64,000 nucleotides of DNA from contig NZ_JARKMS010000002.1 in NCBI RefSeq assembly GCF_029350945.1, forward strand, positions 359,984 to 423,983. Direction: 5' to 3'. A program made the translations under genes and the position numbers. Positions 27,060-35,239 of the stretch are shown here, one piece after another. The notes under the pieces were generated by a model. It was given only the letters and a program-made list of their open reading frames with translations, was not told the origin of the DNA and searched no databases. The DNA is from Maribacter huludaoensis. GTDB lineage: Bacteria; Bacteroidota; Bacteroidia; Flavobacteriales; Flavobacteriaceae. Within the stretch, counting starts at the first letter, position 1; every line of letters begins with the position of its first letter.

Positions 27060-28805
27060 ATGGCGTCGCATTACGAAGCACCTATACGTAAACCCCTAGT
27101 AACTGGAGACAAAGGCTACCACGATGTAACAGTGGATATTGCCGCACCAGTGGAAGGCAGAGCTAATAAGCACTGGTGGATAGTTTTTTCCATTGCCCTA
27201 GTGGCATTCCTTTGGGGAGTAGGTTGTATTATTTATACGGTCTCTACCGGTATCGGTACATGGGGTCTTAACAAGTCTGTAAACTGGGCTTGGGATATTA
27301 CCAATTTCGTTTGGTGGGTAGGTATCGGCCACGCTGGTACTTTGATCTCGGCGGTATTATTGTTGTTCCGTCAAAAATGGAGAATGGCAATTAACCGTTC
27401 TGCTGAGGCAATGACAATTTTTTCCGTTGTTCAAGCAGGTTTGTTCCCTATTATTCACATGGGTCGTCCATGGTTGGCATATTGGGTATTACCTATTCCA
27501 AATCAATTTGGGTCGTTATGGGTAAACTTTAACTCTCCACTTCTTTGGGATGTATTCGCTATATCAACATATCTTTCTGTTTCATTGGTATTTTGGTGGA
27601 CAGGTTTACTTCCTGATTTTGCTATGATTCGTGATAGAGCCGTATTGCCTTTTCAAAAGAAAATCTATAGTCTTTTAAGTTTTGGGTGGAGTGGTCGTGC
27701 CAAAGATTGGCAACGATTTGAGGAAGTGTCATTGGTACTTGCAGGTCTTGCAACTCCGTTGGTATTATCTGTACACACCATTGTATCTTTTGACTTTGCT
27801 ACGTCGGTTATACCAGGTTGGCATACAACAATCTTTCCACCTTACTTCGTGGCAGGGGCAATTTTCTCTGGTTTCGCAATGGTAAACACGTTGTTGATTA
27901 TAATGAGAAAAGTATGTCATTTAGAAAATTATATTACAATTCAGCATATTGAATTAATGAATATTGTAATCATGTTAACCGGTTCTATTGTAGGTTGTGC
28001 CTATATTACCGAGTTGTTCATGGCATGGTATTCTGGTGTGGAATATGAGCAATACGCTTTCTTGAACAGGGCAACCGGTCCTTATTGGTGGGCATACTGG
28101 TCAATGATGACTTGTAATGTATTCTCTCCACAATTTATGTGGTTCAAGAAATTAAGAACTAGTATCATGTTCTCTTTCTTTATTTCTATTGTGGTAAACA
28201 TAGGTATGTGGTTCGAAAGATTCGTGATTATCGTAACTTCATTGCATAGAGATTATCTTCCTTCTTCCTGGACAATGTTCTCTCCAACTTTTGTAGATAT
28301 CGGTATTTTCGTAGGTACAATTGGATTCTTCTTTGTGTTGTTCTTATTGTACTCTAGAACTTTCCCTGTTATTGCACAGGCAGAGGTTAAATCTATTTTA
28401 AAATCTTCTGGGCAGAAGTATAAAGTTCTAAGAGATTCAGGTAAGCCGTTATATGAAATCAAAACGACTAATGTAGAGATTAAAGAGCCTATAACTGATG
28501 ATGTTCTTATGGGCGAAGTTGTTCCTACTGTAGGTGATAAAGTAGGTGTTTCTGATCTTTTAAGTGCGGTGGGTACTTTTGATGCCACTACACAAGAGGC
28601 AGATGATTTGAAGAGGGTTAAGGGTATTGGTCCTCAGATGGAAGCAACATTAAATGAAATAGGAATTTACACTTTTGCTCAAGTAGCTAGAATGACAGAG
28701 AGCGAATATAATTTGTTAGATTCTATTACAGGGTCTTTCCCAGGTAGAGCACAACGTGATGACTGGGCAGGACAAGCAGCAATTTTATTAAATAACAAAA
28801 GATAA
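27060..28805 (+). CDS. actC: Alternative complex III subunit ActC (NrfD-like) with a C-terminal helix-hairpin-helix domain
   Basis: This 581-residue protein has about ten membrane helices in residues 1-445, of the NrfD/PsrC type, and is expected to form one of the two quinol-interacting membrane units of the complex (HWWIVFSIALVAFLWG, IIHMGRPWLAYW, LVLSVHTIVSFDFA). After a linker (about 450-510) comes a segment not needed for an NrfD fold: LKRVKGIGPQMEATLNEIGI followed by YTFAQVARM, about 513-577. That is the pattern of the helix-hairpin-helix (COG3743/H3TH-like) domain otherwise seen on nucleic-acid-linked proteins. It is in the same frame with no stop, so it is part of the protein. actD begins 2 nt after its stop codon. 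Confidence 0.92.
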   Translation: MASHYEAPIRKPLVTGDKGYHDVTVDIAAPVEGRANKHWWIVFSIALVAFLWGVGCIIYTVSTGIGTWGLNKSVNWAWDITNFVWWVGIGHAGTLISAVLLLFRQKWRMAINRSAEAMTIFSVVQAGLFPIIHMGRPWLAYWVLPIPNQFGSLWVNFNSPLLWDVFAISTYLSVSLVFWWTGLLPDFAMIRDRAVLPFQKKIYSLLSFGWSGRAKDWQRFEEVSLVLAGLATPLVLSVHTIVSFDFATSVIPGWHTTIFPPYFVAGAIFSGFAMVNTLLIIMRKVCHLENYITIQHIELMNIVIMLTGSIVGCAYITELFMAWYSGVEYEQYAFLNRATGPYWWAYWSMMTCNVFSPQFMWFKKLRTSIMFSFFISIVVNIGMWFERFVIIVTSLHRDYLPSSWTMFSPTFVDIGIFVGTIGFFFVLFLLYSRTFPVIAQAEVKSILKSSGQKYKVLRDSGKPLYEIKTTNVEIKEPITDDVLMGEVVPTVGDKVGVSDLLSAVGTFDATTQEADDLKRVKGIGPQMEATLNEIGIYTFAQVARMTESEYNLLDSITGSFPGRAQRDDWAGQAAILLNNKR

Positions 28806-28807
28806 AT

Positions 28808-29338
28808 ATGGCATCTAAAGTTATACACGCTTTTTACGATGATGACGATGTGCTCATGCTTGCCGTTAAAAAGGTAAAGGCAGCAAAGCTTCACATAGAC
28901 GAAGTATATTGTCCTTTCCCTGTGCACGGATTAGACAAAGCTATGGGCTTAGCGCCTACAAGATTGGCTATTACAGCTTTCTTGTATGGTTTGGTTGGTT
29001 TAACTGTGGCAACTCTTATGATGAATTTTATCATGATAGAAGATTGGCCGCAAGATATAGGTGGTAAGCCTAGCTTCAGTTATTTGGAGAACCTACCTGC
29101 ATTCGTGCCTATTATGTTCGAGTTGACGGTGTTCTTTGCGGCTCACTTAATGGTTATTACTTTTTATTTAAGAAGTAGACTATGGCCTTTTAAAGAAGCC
29201 GAGAATCCTGATGTAAGAACTACGGACGATCATTTTTTGATGGAAATAGAAATCCATGACAACGAGCAAGAATTAAGAGATTTGTTAATGAATACTGGTG
29301 CAGTAGAAATTAATATTTCAGAAAAAAACAGTCATTAA
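28808..29338 (+). CDS. actD: Alternative complex III subunit ActD (DUF3341)
   Basis: This 176-residue protein of the DUF3341 family has a cytoplasmic N-terminal domain (FYDDDDVLMLAVKKVKAA, VYCPFPVHGLDKAMGL), then two membrane helices near 58-78 and 98-120 (FELTVFFAAHLMVITFYL), and an acidic C-terminal tail. It is an accessory membrane subunit that holds no cofactor. It sits between actC (2-nt gap) and actE (2-nt gap), which implies translational coupling. Its length and position match ActD of Rhodothermus and Flavobacterium complexes. Confidence 0.92.
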   Translation: MASKVIHAFYDDDDVLMLAVKKVKAAKLHIDEVYCPFPVHGLDKAMGLAPTRLAITAFLYGLVGLTVATLMMNFIMIEDWPQDIGGKPSFSYLENLPAFVPIMFELTVFFAAHLMVITFYLRSRLWPFKEAENPDVRTTDDHFLMEIEIHDNEQELRDLLMNTGAVEINISEKNSH

Positions 29339-29340
29339 AT

Positions 29341-29901
29341 ATGAACAGTTTTAAGAAAATAGCGATAATATTCGGGTTGGCTATCGTAGCAACGTCTTGT
29401 AAAGATGACAGCGTACCTAACTATCAGTATATGCCTAATATGTATGAGTCCGTAGGTTATGAGACTTATAGTGAGGTAGACTTTTTGCCAAACGAAGCAG
29501 AGGCTTTGGTTCCACCTTCAAATACGATAAACAGGGGTTGGTTGCCATATGAAATTGAAAATTCCCCGGAAGGTAAAGAATTATCAAGATTGCAAACAAG
29601 TCCGCTTGATACAATGAATGTTGAGAAAAATTTGGCTAAAGGTGGTCAGTTGTATACCATTTATTGTGCTATTTGTCATGGGGATAAAGGCGATGGTCAG
29701 GGTACTCTTGTTAAAAGAGAAAAGATACTAGGTGTGCCTAATTATGCTGACGAAGTAAGAAACATTAATGTAGGTTCCACATACTATACAATTCATTATG
29801 GATTGAACTCAATGGGTTCTTATGCTTCACAGATGAACACTGAAGAAATGTGGCAGGTGTCAGAATATGTAATGAAATTGAAACAAGATTTAACCAAATA
29901 A
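29341..29901 (+). CDS. actE: Alternative complex III subunit ActE, monoheme cytochrome c lipoprotein
   Basis: This 186-residue protein has a lipoprotein signal ending in VATSC (Cys20 acylated), so it is anchored to the periplasmic face of the inner membrane. A single c-type cytochrome domain carries CAICH (Cys109, Cys112, His113) followed by GDKGDGQG. The probable Met axial ligand lies in LNSMGSYASQM. In alternative complex III this subunit is one exit point for electrons. It may overlap in role with the extra monoheme domain at the N-terminus of ActA in this organism. Confidence 0.93.
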   Translation: MNSFKKIAIIFGLAIVATSCKDDSVPNYQYMPNMYESVGYETYSEVDFLPNEAEALVPPSNTINRGWLPYEIENSPEGKELSRLQTSPLDTMNVEKNLAKGGQLYTIYCAICHGDKGDGQGTLVKREKILGVPNYADEVRNINVGSTYYTIHYGLNSMGSYASQMNTEEMWQVSEYVMKLKQDLTK

Positions 29902-29916
29902 TAGGTAAACAATACT

Positions 29917-31251
29917 ATGTATACGTTTTCAAATAGACTCAAAATAGCTTCCATCGTTCTAATGATAGTAGGTGCATTAGGAATCATTGGTGGGTTTGTT
30001 ATGGCTCCTGGAACTATAGCAGAGGCAAAAGAAATGGTAGCAAGTCATGACGGAGGTCATGGTGACGCCCATGCAGCTGAAGCTGAACATGCAACAAAAG
30101 AAAGTGATCACGCGGTTGCTGAATCTCATGGTGAAGAACATGATGCTTCTCATGATCAGCATTTATTGGATCAATTAAAAAATAGACCTTGGGCGGCTTT
30201 ATATGTTGCGGCGTTCTTTTTTATGATGATATCATTAGGGGTATTGGCTTTTTATGCTATACAACGTGCTGCGCAAGCAGGTTGGTCTCCACTGTTATTC
30301 AGAGTAATGGAAGGTATTACGTCTTACTTGGTTCCTGGTGGAATTATTGTATTTGTAATATTGCTTCTTTCTGTTTTACACATGAATCATCTATTTGTTT
30401 GGATGGATGCCGATGTTGTAGCACAGGATGCATTGTTACAGGGTAAGTCTGGGTATTTGAACCCTACCTTCTTTTTAATAAGAGCAGCTATATTTTTAGC
30501 TGGTTGGATTGGTTATAGAGAGTATTCTAGAAAACTGTCTATTGCGCAAGATGATTCGGATGACAATTCTAACTTTAAATTAAATTTTAGAATATCTGCT
30601 GGTTTCTTGGTATTTTACCTTATTAGTGAATCTATTATGTCCTGGGATTGGATTATGAGTGTAGAACCACATTGGTTCAGTACATTGTTCGGTTGGTATA
30701 TTTTTGCCAGTATGTTCGTTTCAGGAATTACGGTTATAGCGATGGTAACCATCTATTTAAAGTCCAAAGGTCATTTACCGGATGTTAACGACAGTCATAT
30801 ACATGATTTAGCAAAGTTCATGTTCGGTATCAGTATATTTTGGACATACCTATGGTTCTCTCAATTTATGTTGATATGGTATTCTAACATACCGGAAGAA
30901 GTAACATATTATGTTACTAGAATAGCAGATTACAAATTACCATTCTTCGGTATGGTAGCAATGAACTTCTTGTTCCCGGTGCTTCTTTTAATGAATAGTG
31001 ATTATAAGAGAATTAATTGGTTTGTAGTTTTAACAGGTATCGTAATACTTGCTGGGCATTATATGGATATCTTTAATGCTATTATGCCTTCTACGGTAGG
31101 TAAGAACTGGTACATTGGTATTCCTGAGATAGGTTCTGTATTGTTTTTTGCAGGATTATTTATATTCTGGATTTTTAGAGCACTTTCAACGCAGCCGCTA
31201 CAACCAAAAAGAAATCCTTTTATTGAAGAAAGTAGACACTTTCATTACTAG
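29917..31251 (+). CDS. actF: Alternative complex III subunit ActF (NrfD-like) with a His-rich loop
   Basis: This 444-residue integral membrane protein of the NrfD-related ActF type has about ten helices and is partner to ActC in the membrane arm. After the first helix (about 11-30) it carries a hydrophilic stretch at 43-82 with nine histidines plus many Asp and Glu (SHDGGHGDAH ... EHATKESDHAV ... SHGEEHDASHDQH). That is a potential metal-binding loop not required by the fold. Conserved segments include HMNHLFVWMD, MSWDWIMSVEPHWFSTLFGWY and LAKFMFGISIFWTYLWFSQ. coxB follows after 32 nt. Confidence 0.92.
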   Translation: MYTFSNRLKIASIVLMIVGALGIIGGFVMAPGTIAEAKEMVASHDGGHGDAHAAEAEHATKESDHAVAESHGEEHDASHDQHLLDQLKNRPWAALYVAAFFFMMISLGVLAFYAIQRAAQAGWSPLLFRVMEGITSYLVPGGIIVFVILLLSVLHMNHLFVWMDADVVAQDALLQGKSGYLNPTFFLIRAAIFLAGWIGYREYSRKLSIAQDDSDDNSNFKLNFRISAGFLVFYLISESIMSWDWIMSVEPHWFSTLFGWYIFASMFVSGITVIAMVTIYLKSKGHLPDVNDSHIHDLAKFMFGISIFWTYLWFSQFMLIWYSNIPEEVTYYVTRIADYKLPFFGMVAMNFLFPVLLLMNSDYKRINWFVVLTGIVILAGHYMDIFNAIMPSTVGKNWYIGIPEIGSVLFFAGLFIFWIFRALSTQPLQPKRNPFIEESRHFHY

Positions 31252-31283
31252 TAATTAAGTAAAGTATAACATTTATATATACA

Positions 31284-32387
31284 ATGACGACATTATTAAC
31301 TTTAGCTGTACTTGTTCTTGTAGCCATTGCCATTTGGCAATTGACTAAAATCTTTGAATTGTCACAGCTTAGAACTGAGCAGCACCAAATAGCAACGGAT
31401 AGCGATAATAAAAATAACGGTTACATGTTATTTGGATTTTTGGTATTCATTTACGGAATTACCATATTCAGTTTTTGGAACTATGGTAAGTTTCTTTTAC
31501 CAGAAGCTGGATCGGCACATGGTGAGGAATATGATAGCTTAATGTTGGTTTCTTTCATTATTATCTTTATCGTGCAAACCTTGACCCAAGCGTTGTTACA
31601 TTATTTTGGTTATAAATATGCCGGTAAAAAAGGTCAAAAAGCGTTGTTTTATGCGGATAATGATCGTTTAGAGTTTATTTGGACCATTATTCCGGTAATT
31701 GTATTGGCAGGTCTTATTCTTTGGGGATTATATACCTGGACTACTATTATGGATGTAAACGATGAGGATGATCCGTTGATTGTTGAACTTTATGCACAAC
31801 AATTTAATTGGACAGCCAGATATGGTGGTGATGATAATGTTTTAGGTGGAGCCAATGTTAGAATGATTGATATTGACAAAGCAAACGTTTTAGGCTTGGA
31901 TGAAGCCGATACCTATGCACATGACGATATTATTGTAAAAGAATTGCACTTGCCGGTAGGTAGAAAGGTGAATTTTAAAATGCGTTCTCAAGACGTATTA
32001 CACTCAGCTTACATGCCTCATTTTAGAGCGCAAATGAACTGTGTCCCTGGTATGATTACCGAATTTTCTTTTACGCCTATTTATACAACAGAAGAAATGA
32101 GGACCAATCCAGATGTTATGGATAAGGTTAAAAGAACTAATAAGATTAGAGCAGAAAAATCTGCAAGTACAGGAGAGGCTCTAGATCCTTGGCAGTTTGA
32201 TTATATCTTGCTTTGTAATAAGATTTGTGGTAAATCTCATTATAACATGCAAATGAAGATTATTGTAGAGACCGAAGAGGAATATAATCAGTGGATCAAA
32301 TCACAATCAACTTTTGCCGAAACGGTTATGAAGGATGATACTAACCCTGCTTTTAACACGGTTAGTGCTGTTTCAGTAGCAGAGTAA
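31284..32387 (+). CDS. coxB: Cytochrome c oxidase subunit II
   Basis: This 367-residue protein binds the dinuclear CuA centre that accepts electrons from cytochrome c. The CuA motif CNKICGKSHYNM (C-x3-C-x3-H-x2-M, starting at Cys311) is complete, and the upstream ligand region VLHSAYMPHFRAQMNCVPGM is present. There are about four N-terminal hydrophobic segments (residues 1-22, 46-68, 85-112, 131-153) where the standard subunit has two, so this version has extra membrane helices. It is co-transcribed with act genes and coxA, consistent with a complex III-oxidase supercomplex. Confidence 0.95.
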   Translation: MTTLLTLAVLVLVAIAIWQLTKIFELSQLRTEQHQIATDSDNKNNGYMLFGFLVFIYGITIFSFWNYGKFLLPEAGSAHGEEYDSLMLVSFIIIFIVQTLTQALLHYFGYKYAGKKGQKALFYADNDRLEFIWTIIPVIVLAGLILWGLYTWTTIMDVNDEDDPLIVELYAQQFNWTARYGGDDNVLGGANVRMIDIDKANVLGLDEADTYAHDDIIVKELHLPVGRKVNFKMRSQDVLHSAYMPHFRAQMNCVPGMITEFSFTPIYTTEEMRTNPDVMDKVKRTNKIRAEKSASTGEALDPWQFDYILLCNKICGKSHYNMQMKIIVETEEEYNQWIKSQSTFAETVMKDDTNPAFNTVSAVSVAE

Positions 32388-32446
32388 TTTTACTCTCAGA
32401 TTAATATAGCTATAATTAGAAAATTAATATAAATAAGATTACGATT

Positions 32447-34276
32447 ATGTCAGCAACAGCACATGCACATGTAGATGATCATGCACACGACGATCATGGA
32501 CATCATCATAAAGAAACTTTTGTAACAAAGTATATCTTTAGCCAAGACCATAAAATGATTGGTAAACAATACCTTATTTTAGGTGTGTTTGTAATGGGTT
32601 TTATAGGTATTGCAATGTCATTATTGTTTAGAATGCAATTGGCTTGGCCAGGAGAGTCTTTTCCAATTTTTGAAGCTCTTTTAGGCAAGTGGGCACCTGG
32701 TGGTGTTATGGATGCCGATGTTTATTTGGCATTGGTTACCATGCACGGTACTATAATGGTATTCTTTGTACTTACTGCAGGTTTAAGTGGTACGTTCAGT
32801 AATTTATTGATTCCATTGCAGATCGGTGCACGTGATATGGCATCTGGTTTCTTGAATATGGTATCCTTTTGGTTGTTTGCAATAGCCTCTGCAATTATGA
32901 TAATTTCTTTATTCGTAGAGGCAGGTCCGGCAGCTGCTGGTTGGACAATTTATCCACCGTTAAGTGCTTTGCCGATGGCTCAACCAGGTTCTGGAATGGG
33001 TATGACGTTATGGTTAAGCTCAATGGCAATATTTATTGCATCATCTCTTTTAGGTTCTTTGAACTACATTGTAACGGTTATTAATTTAAGAACCAAAGGT
33101 ATGTCAATGACAAGATTGCCTTTAACAATATGGGCATTCTTTGTAACAGCTATAATAGGTGTAATTTCATTCCCTGTTTTATTATCTGCGGCATTATTAT
33201 TAATAATGGATAGAAGTTTTGGAACTTCTTTCTTCCTGTCAGATATTTTTATTCAGGGTGAGGTTCTACATTATCAAGGTGGGTCACCAGTATTATACGA
33301 GCACCTTTTTTGGTTCTTAGGTCATCCGGAGGTATATATTGTATTGTTACCGGCATTGGGTATCACCTCTGAGGTAATGTCTACAAATGCGCGTAAACCA
33401 ATTTTTGGTTATCGTGCTATGATTGCTTCCATTTTAGCAATAGCATTTTTATCTACAATTGTTTGGGGTCACCACATGTTTATCTCAGGTATGAATCCGT
33501 TTTTAGGATCTGTATTTACATTTACAACGTTATTGATTGCTATACCATCTGCGGTAAAAGCATTCAACTATATAACTACGTTATGGAAAGGTAACCTACA
33601 ATTGAACCCGGCAATGTTGTTTTCAATTGGTTTAGTATCAACATTTATTACAGGTGGATTAACTGGTATTGTTTTAGGAGATAGTACGTTGGATATTAAC
33701 GTTCACGATACATATTTCGTAGTAGCTCACTTCCACTTGGTAATGGGTATCTCTGCACTTTACGGTTTGTTTGCTGGTGTTTATCACTGGTTCCCTAAAA
33801 TGTATGGTGGTAGATTAATGAACAAGAACTTGGGTTATGTTCACTTTTGGGTAACAGCTATTTGTGCCTATGGTGTTTTCTTTCCTATGCACTTTGTAGG
33901 TATGGCTGGTGTTCCAAGAAGATATTACGAGAATACGGCTTTTCCAATGTTTGATGAGTTAACTGATATTCAAGTATTAATGACTGTATTTGCCATAATA
34001 GCAGCAGCTGCACAATTGGTTTTTGTTGCTAACTTCTTCTACAGTATATTTTACGGTAAGGTTGGTCCAAAGAATCCATGGAAATCAAATACTTTGGAAT
34101 GGACTGCTGAGCAAGAACATATTCATGGTAACTGGGCGGGTCCTATTCCTGAAGTTCATAGATGGGCTTACGATTATAGTAAGGTTTATGAAAACGGAGA
34201 TTATATTATTGAAGGTCAAGATTATGTTCCACAACATATTCCTTTACAGGAAAATGAAGAAGAAATGAATCATTAA
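32447..34276 (+). CDS. coxA: Cytochrome c oxidase subunit I (aa3 type)
   Basis: This 609-residue protein is the catalytic subunit that reduces oxygen and pumps protons. The heme a and a3-CuB ligand motifs are present: TMHGTIMVFF, GHPEVYIVLLP (His-Tyr crosslink pair), WGHHMFISGM (CuB histidines) and HDTYFVVAHFHLVMG. About 12-13 helices are predicted. The N-terminus is unusual, with eight histidines among the first 21 residues (AHAHVDDHAHDDHGHHH). It is the last gene of the act-cox operon and is followed by a strong terminator. The start at 32447 is the only ATG that includes this extension. Confidence 0.97.
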   Translation: MSATAHAHVDDHAHDDHGHHHKETFVTKYIFSQDHKMIGKQYLILGVFVMGFIGIAMSLLFRMQLAWPGESFPIFEALLGKWAPGGVMDADVYLALVTMHGTIMVFFVLTAGLSGTFSNLLIPLQIGARDMASGFLNMVSFWLFAIASAIMIISLFVEAGPAAAGWTIYPPLSALPMAQPGSGMGMTLWLSSMAIFIASSLLGSLNYIVTVINLRTKGMSMTRLPLTIWAFFVTAIIGVISFPVLLSAALLLIMDRSFGTSFFLSDIFIQGEVLHYQGGSPVLYEHLFWFLGHPEVYIVLLPALGITSEVMSTNARKPIFGYRAMIASILAIAFLSTIVWGHHMFISGMNPFLGSVFTFTTLLIAIPSAVKAFNYITTLWKGNLQLNPAMLFSIGLVSTFITGGLTGIVLGDSTLDINVHDTYFVVAHFHLVMGISALYGLFAGVYHWFPKMYGGRLMNKNLGYVHFWVTAICAYGVFFPMHFVGMAGVPRRYYENTAFPMFDELTDIQVLMTVFAIIAAAAQLVFVANFFYSIFYGKVGPKNPWKSNTLEWTAEQEHIHGNWAGPIPEVHRWAYDYSKVYENGDYIIEGQDYVPQHIPLQENEEEMNH

Positions 34277-34293
34277 AAATATTTAAGTTTTAT

Positions 34294-34328
34294 AAAGCCC
34301 AACTAGCTATAGTTGGGCTTTTTTTTTG
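34294..34328 (+). terminator. Terminator of the act-cox operon
   Basis: AGCCCAACTA (34296-34305) pairs perfectly with TAGTTGGGCT (34310-34319) around a 4-nt loop, followed by nine T. Confidence 0.93.
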
Positions 34329-34411
34329 GTTAAATTCTTAAGATATTATTAAGTTGTTCTAATTTTACTTAAAATTGGATAACTTCAGATAATTAAACAT
34401 AAGTAAACACT

Positions 34412-35239
34412 ATGAGAAAGTTCACCCTATTGATTACAGTATTAGTCATCTCTATTAATGCTTACGCCCAACGTAAACCCAAGATAAAAGGAAATAAAAA
34501 TGTCATTGAGGTACGTGAGGATTTAGAACCTTTTAATGCTATTGAATTAGTTGATGATTTGGATATCGTTATTCAAAAGGCTACATCTGAAGGTTATGCA
34601 CTAGAATTGGATGATAATTTGGTAGACGTGCTTAAATTCAGGGTAGATAATGGAACGTTAAAAATATCATCGTTTTATAATATTACCGGAAAAAAGAAAC
34701 TGGTGATTACAATTTTCTTTCAAGAGCTAAATAGTATTAAAATGATGAACGGAAAAATTAGTATGAAGGATGTCATTTCTACTGATAGGCTTGAAGTACA
34801 AACGTATGGTACTTCTAGGTTGGAACTAAATGCTACCGCTGATATTATGGATATTAATATGGAGGAAATTAGCTCTGGTGATTTTAATTTAGCGAGCGAC
34901 TCATTAAACCTTACATTGAAAGATAGGATCGATGTTAAATTATACACTACGGGTGCCAGCAATAATATATATATGTATAAAAATGCATCGGCTAAAGTGG
35001 AAGGTACTTCAGAATATTTAATGACAAAATTATATGGTAATACCTCATTAAAAGCATCAGATCTTCAGGCGAATCATGTACTTGTAGTTGCTGAAGATTC
35101 ACCTGATATAGAAATAAGAGCCTTAAACACATTGCAACTTAGCTCAAAGGGGTCTGCTAGGACCAAACTTTATGGCGATGCAGAAATAACTATCCTGGAT
35201 TTTATGGATACATCTAGATTGGAAAAAGAACGTAATTAA
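34412..35239 (+). CDS. Exported DUF2807 (head GIN domain) protein
   Basis: This 275-residue protein has a signal peptide (MRKFTLLITVLVISINAYAQ). One beta-helix-like DUF2807 domain then starts near residue 40 (FNAIELVDDLDIVIQKATSEGYALELDDNLVDVLKF) and shows the family pattern of short repeated beta strands. It is sometimes described as a putative autotransporter adhesin domain, but the function in Bacteroidota is unknown and the location is probably periplasmic or on the surface. Its stop codon TAA (35237-35239) overlaps the stop of the convergent acyl-CoA oxidase-like gene, the two genes sharing TTAA. No terminator separates them. Confidence 0.85.
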   Translation: MRKFTLLITVLVISINAYAQRKPKIKGNKNVIEVREDLEPFNAIELVDDLDIVIQKATSEGYALELDDNLVDVLKFRVDNGTLKISSFYNITGKKKLVITIFFQELNSIKMMNGKISMKDVISTDRLEVQTYGTSRLELNATADIMDINMEEISSGDFNLASDSLNLTLKDRIDVKLYTTGASNNIYMYKNASAKVEGTSEYLMTKLYGNTSLKASDLQANHVLVVAEDSPDIEIRALNTLQLSSKGSARTKLYGDAEITILDFMDTSRLEKERN

